A stretch of 64,000 bases of DNA, from NCBI RefSeq assembly GCF_021018805.1, contig NC_086247.1, forward strand, positions 137,743,602 through 137,807,601, given 5' to 3'. The notes beneath the pieces are model-generated. The model made no database searches. It worked only from the letters and a program-made list of their open reading frames with translations, and was not told the origin of the DNA. Made by a program: the position numbers and the translations under genes. Positions 61,001 to 64,000 of the stretch are shown one piece after another. The stretch's first letter is position 1; each line of letters opens with the position of its first letter. This stretch comes from Prinia subflava (Eukaryota > Chordata > Aves > Passeriformes > Cisticolidae).

Positions 61001-63037
61001 TGCAGGTGCTTAAGAATGTATTAGAAAAAGAAGTATAGAGCTGGCATTTGAGATACTGCCTATATAGTACTGCAGTAAAGAGGAGTGTTAAGAATAATAT
61101 TGCAGGGCTGCTATTAGAGAAAAAATATTAAATTGCATTATGCTGTGAGATACAAAAAAAAAATAGCTCAGTGACAATTGCCTGAAAACAAACAAATGTT
61201 GGAAATGCTTCAAAGCTTTGATAGATGTTCTGGTAATTTGTTTAATTAAAGATGCCTGGAGTACTGGAGTAAAATAGAATTAATGTTTAAGAGACTAAAA
61301 TAACTTCTGTGTAAGGAGTAATATTGAGATGTCATTTAAGATAGGGTGTATTTACACTTTGTTGTATCTTTTTGCAGGTTTTGTGGATGTTTTCAGTGCT
61401 TTACGCTCATCTTGTTTGTATGGACAACATCCTAATCCCCTCCAAAATTTCTGTTCAGATGTGCGGTGTTGGCCAGGTATAAAGCATTAAACTACACTGG
61501 TTTTAATCTCTATAGAACTTGGCTATTCTGGAAAAGTATTTTTGCATTTGTTGTAAAGGCATCGCTCAGGAAATATCAGTAAGCTTCCAGCAGAAACTTC
61601 TGTGTTAACTCTTTAAATCCTGAAGTTATCTTTTTCACTGGAGAATTGTGTTTTTCGAATCTAGTAAACACCATGTTGTTCCAAGATGTCAGTATTTGTG
61701 CATCATAATCTTGAAAGACCACTGAAAAAGTGACTATTTTTGAATCAATAGATATGTTGAATTCAGTACTCATCCAGCTGAATTTTCTGAGGGTTGTGGT
61801 GACTGGCAGCATTAGTGAAAATGTAATCACCAGTTCAGGAAGTTTAGGTATTGTCCTAAATTCAGTTCTTCTGATGCTACCTCTAGGTGTATCCATGTTT
61901 GTATGCTGTGGTGAAGAGAAGTGCTGACAACATGGAGATAGCCCAGTGATGGGTCACAAGGAAGGGTGCAGATTTTGAAGCATTTTATATAGAGGGGAAG
62001 CTAAAGGATCTGAGGTCTTAGCAGAATAGAAGGCAAGGAGTGATCCAGTTGCTGTTGGAGCCATATGAGTTACCCTTCTCACATACATCTCAAAGAAGAG
62101 GCAACAATCCCAACTAAAAGCAAATAAAACCTGTTTGAAAATTTTCACAATGAGATTGGCTAAGTTCTGAAACAGATTGTCTGGAGGAGTTTGGTTATCT
62201 TAATCCTTGGAGATTTTCCAGACTGAGCTGGACAAGGTCCAGAGCTACTTGACTGTTAGACCTTTTTGAGCAGGGCTCAAGGGTCAGCTGCAGAAGTTCT
62301 TTTTATCCGGTGCTGTTCTTGAATGACAACAAGCTTAGTGAAACCAATCTAATTGGTGTTTATTTTAAAACATAGTAGGGAAAGAAGAAAAATATTCTTT
62401 GCTTGGAGTAAAATGTCCATCACAAGGGTTCTGATGTGGTAGGAGATGGCTTAGAGTGCCGTAAGCACACTGTGATTAAATGGTCTCATTTCTTTTGTCA
62501 CTTCCAAAGTTAACAGTACACTGAAGCCATTCCAGATCTCCTCAGGGCACCTTATCAGCAGAGCTCACAAAGCATTATTCCTATCCTTCTGGATTTGCTT
62601 CTGAATGTTTCATGTTTGTCAGCCTGCCTGGATTTAATTGTGTGAATGGCTCCTCTTCCCTGAGTTGGCCAATTAGCTATAATTTACCTAATTATAACCC
62701 TGATTATTTTAACGTGAAATTCTATGTGAAACAGAAGTTGGTTTGCAAGGTCAGACTACAAGTAGAGTTTGTGATCACCTAACTATCCATTTACAGTACA
62801 GTGGATATGTTGGGAAGATTATATTCCATATTCTCTCATATAATAGTTTCTGAAATTTCTCAAGACTTTTTTTGGTAGTGGTGGTAGTGATTAGGTTTTA
62901 ACTTCTGTTTGTTCTTACTACGTAAAGTTTATATACAGACACGGAACTTTAAGACTCTGAGATCAAGAGGAAGACGTCTGCAGTCAACATCTGATCAATT
63001 CACAGAAACAAAAAGTTCACTTTCTTCAGTTTTGAAG
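57753..63037 (+). CDS. YME1L1: ATP-dependent zinc metalloprotease YME1L1, N-terminal part (partial)
   Basis: YME1L1 is the i-AAA protease of the mitochondrial inner membrane, facing the intermembrane space, and processes OPA1 and degrades PRELID1 and unassembled inner-membrane proteins. Five coding exons (57753-57782, 59341-59472, 60294-60459, 61378-61476, 62928-63037) encode the first 179 residues in one continuous frame. The start MFSFSTVQPQ, then ATVPLSHLINAFHSPK, LRDLGLSDLK, WHTSYVSAQSFFENK and FKTLRSRGRRLQSTS, follow human YME1L1 closely. This part is the mitochondrial targeting and pre-AAA region. RRLQS (158-162) is a plausible processing-peptidase site. The membrane segment, Walker motifs and HEXXH centre are encoded beyond the window. 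The ATG has A at -3. Confidence 0.96.
59341..59472 (+). CDS. YME1L1: YME1L1 coding exon 2
   Basis: Codes residues 11-54 (ATVPLSHLINAFHSPKSSTT...RSE). The acceptor is tttttccag and the donor GAG|gtacaa. Phase 0 at both ends. Confidence 0.96.
60294..60459 (+). CDS. YME1L1: YME1L1 coding exon 3
   Basis: Codes residues 55-109 (SVFKSLRDLGLSDLKANQFR...SQWHTSYVSAQSFFENKH). The acceptor is tattttttag and the donor CATG|gtaggt. Confidence 0.96.
61378..61476 (+). CDS. YME1L1: YME1L1 coding exon 4
   Basis: Codes residues 110-142 (GFVDVFSALRSSCLYGQHPN...CWP), similar to human NLDIFSTLRSSCLYRHHS. Phase 1 at both ends. Confidence 0.95.
62928..63037 (+). CDS. YME1L1: YME1L1 coding exon 5
   Basis: Codes residues 143-179 (VYIQTRNFKTLRSRGRRLQS...SSVLK). 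The acceptor cgtaaag lacks a strong pyrimidine tract. It ends in phase 0 at AAG|gtaaat. The next expected exon (human GFLLRDRGSD...) is not in the window. Confidence 0.94.
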
Positions 63038-64000
63038 GTAAATATGAGTAACATGAAGTTGTTTGGGGCTTGCTCAGACCAATTCTTTCTCTTGAATAAA
63101 TCTTCAAAATTTACCAGGTGTTTTCTTTCGCTAGCATGAAAACATTTCTTAGTTCTAAAGCTTGAGCTAGTGGCAATGTATTCTTTTTTCTTATTAATGC
63201 ATATATTTGCTTCATATGTTACCAATAACAAGATTATTTAAAGTTTTAGCAGAATAGGTTCAGCATATAACTATGGGTTTAACACTAGAAATTAAATTAT
63301 TTATACTCTGTTCCTAAAACAGAATATCAACTAAAAATAACTTCAAGTCAAAGGATTTATTTCTTTAAGCAGAAATACAGCTAGTTTGACACACAAGAAT
63401 GTTTTCAACTCCGCAGATAATTATCCAAAGCACTAACGAAACCAAATTAACCTGGGTACTGTCTGCTTCTAATTGGTTGTACAGAAGTCAGGCTAATTAA
63501 GGCTTTTCATTTTACTGTGTGTGTAAATTCTTTGAACTCTTCCCTTCTAGGCATATGTGGTTTATTTCATCTGTGGACTAGGTGTACTGTGGATGAAGAT
63601 AAACCAGAGCTAGGTTCATGCAGTGCTGCTCTGAAATTTGACAGGGCATATGAGATGCATTTGCTTAAGCTCCATCAAAATGATACTTGCAAAGATATTT
63701 TGCAGTTGGAAATAAAGCAAGAAGCATAAGCTAGTAAGTCCCAGTGAATACAGTGAACAAAGCTGGCTGTGTACAGATCTGTCTTAGGCTGCATTTCCAG
63801 TTTGGAACTGGGATCCAGGAGGGCTCAGCAAAAATGGGAACGCTTGTGCTCAGACCATGGGGATTCCACACTCAAGCTACTGTACCCTTTATTGACCCAA
63901 CAGCATGTGAATTATATGCTGTTGTAATTTTATTTTTTTCCTGTCACCCGTGCTAGCCAGGTGGTAGGTTAACTGTTTATGAAGCCTTGGTGTATACTAA
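63038..64000 (+). other. YME1L1: YME1L1 intron 5, cut by window end
   Basis: No stretch here encodes the segment that follows VLK in YME1L1. Short open frames at about 63517-63956 are unrelated. The gene continues past the right edge. Confidence 0.75.

Larger units (their letters stand above)
57783..62927 (+). other. YME1L1: YME1L1 introns 1-4
   Basis: Introns 1 (57783-59340), 2 (59473-60293), 3 (60460-61377) and 4 (61477-62927) are AT-rich and unique. Intron 1 holds a 19-base unit (caaggaagaaaacacaaag) repeated with a 29-base period at 59000-59047. No transposon was recognised. Confidence 0.8.

Noticed and set aside
63517..63956. Possible sixth YME1L1 exon near a cccttctag acceptor
   Set aside because: The translated sequence in any frame does not resemble the YME1L1 segment expected after residue 179 and no matching donor was found.

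Overview
This window is vertebrate nuclear DNA, most probably from a bird. It has spliced genes with GT-AG introns, CpG-island promoters and AT-rich introns. Its recognisable repeats are remnants of CR1-type LINEs, some ending in the ATTCTGTG-like octamers typical of avian CR1 3' ends. Repeat load is otherwise low. CR1 alone would also fit a turtle or crocodilian, and the species cannot be named from sequence.

Three conserved genes were reconstructed exon by exon, with every reading frame joining cleanly across its junctions. (1) ACBD5, + strand, 13 coding exons from 7431 to 34688, 503 residues: a tail-anchored peroxisomal acyl-CoA-binding protein and peroxisome-ER tether. (2) MASTL (Greatwall kinase), - strand, 12 coding exons from 54947 down to 40636, 908 residues: the mitotic kinase that restrains PP2A-B55. 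(3) YME1L1, + strand, coding exons 1-5 from 57753 to 63037: the N-terminal 179 residues of the mitochondrial inner-membrane i-AAA protease. Its AAA and peptidase domains lie beyond the right edge. The order ACBD5-MASTL-YME1L1, with ACBD5 and MASTL tail-to-tail and MASTL and YME1L1 head-to-head, matches the known vertebrate synteny block.

Layout: 1-7050 is intergenic with two CR1 scraps, a poly-A tract and a strong CTCF-like site near 6440. About 7050-7700 is the ACBD5 CpG island with a ZNF143-type element. 7431-34688 is ACBD5, with CR1 remnants in introns 5 and 12. 34.7-40.6 kb holds the converging 3' UTRs, with poly(A) signals of both strands interleaved near 36.6 kb. 40.6-54.95 kb is MASTL, carrying a CR1, a GC-rich block, an internal 135-140 bp duplication and a ten-copy 19-bp CpG-rich minisatellite just inside intron 1. 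54.95-57.75 kb is the divergent intergenic region with a BANP-type palindrome, a CHR-like box, two CR1 fragments, a CCAAT palindrome and an E2F-like dyad. YME1L1 fills the rest.

The genes are neighbours by conserved synteny and do not form a pathway. I found no new gene system, CRISPR array, tRNA or rRNA. The most unusual items are the minisatellite at the MASTL exon 1 boundary, the intron-2 duplication and the promoter motif architecture between MASTL and YME1L1.
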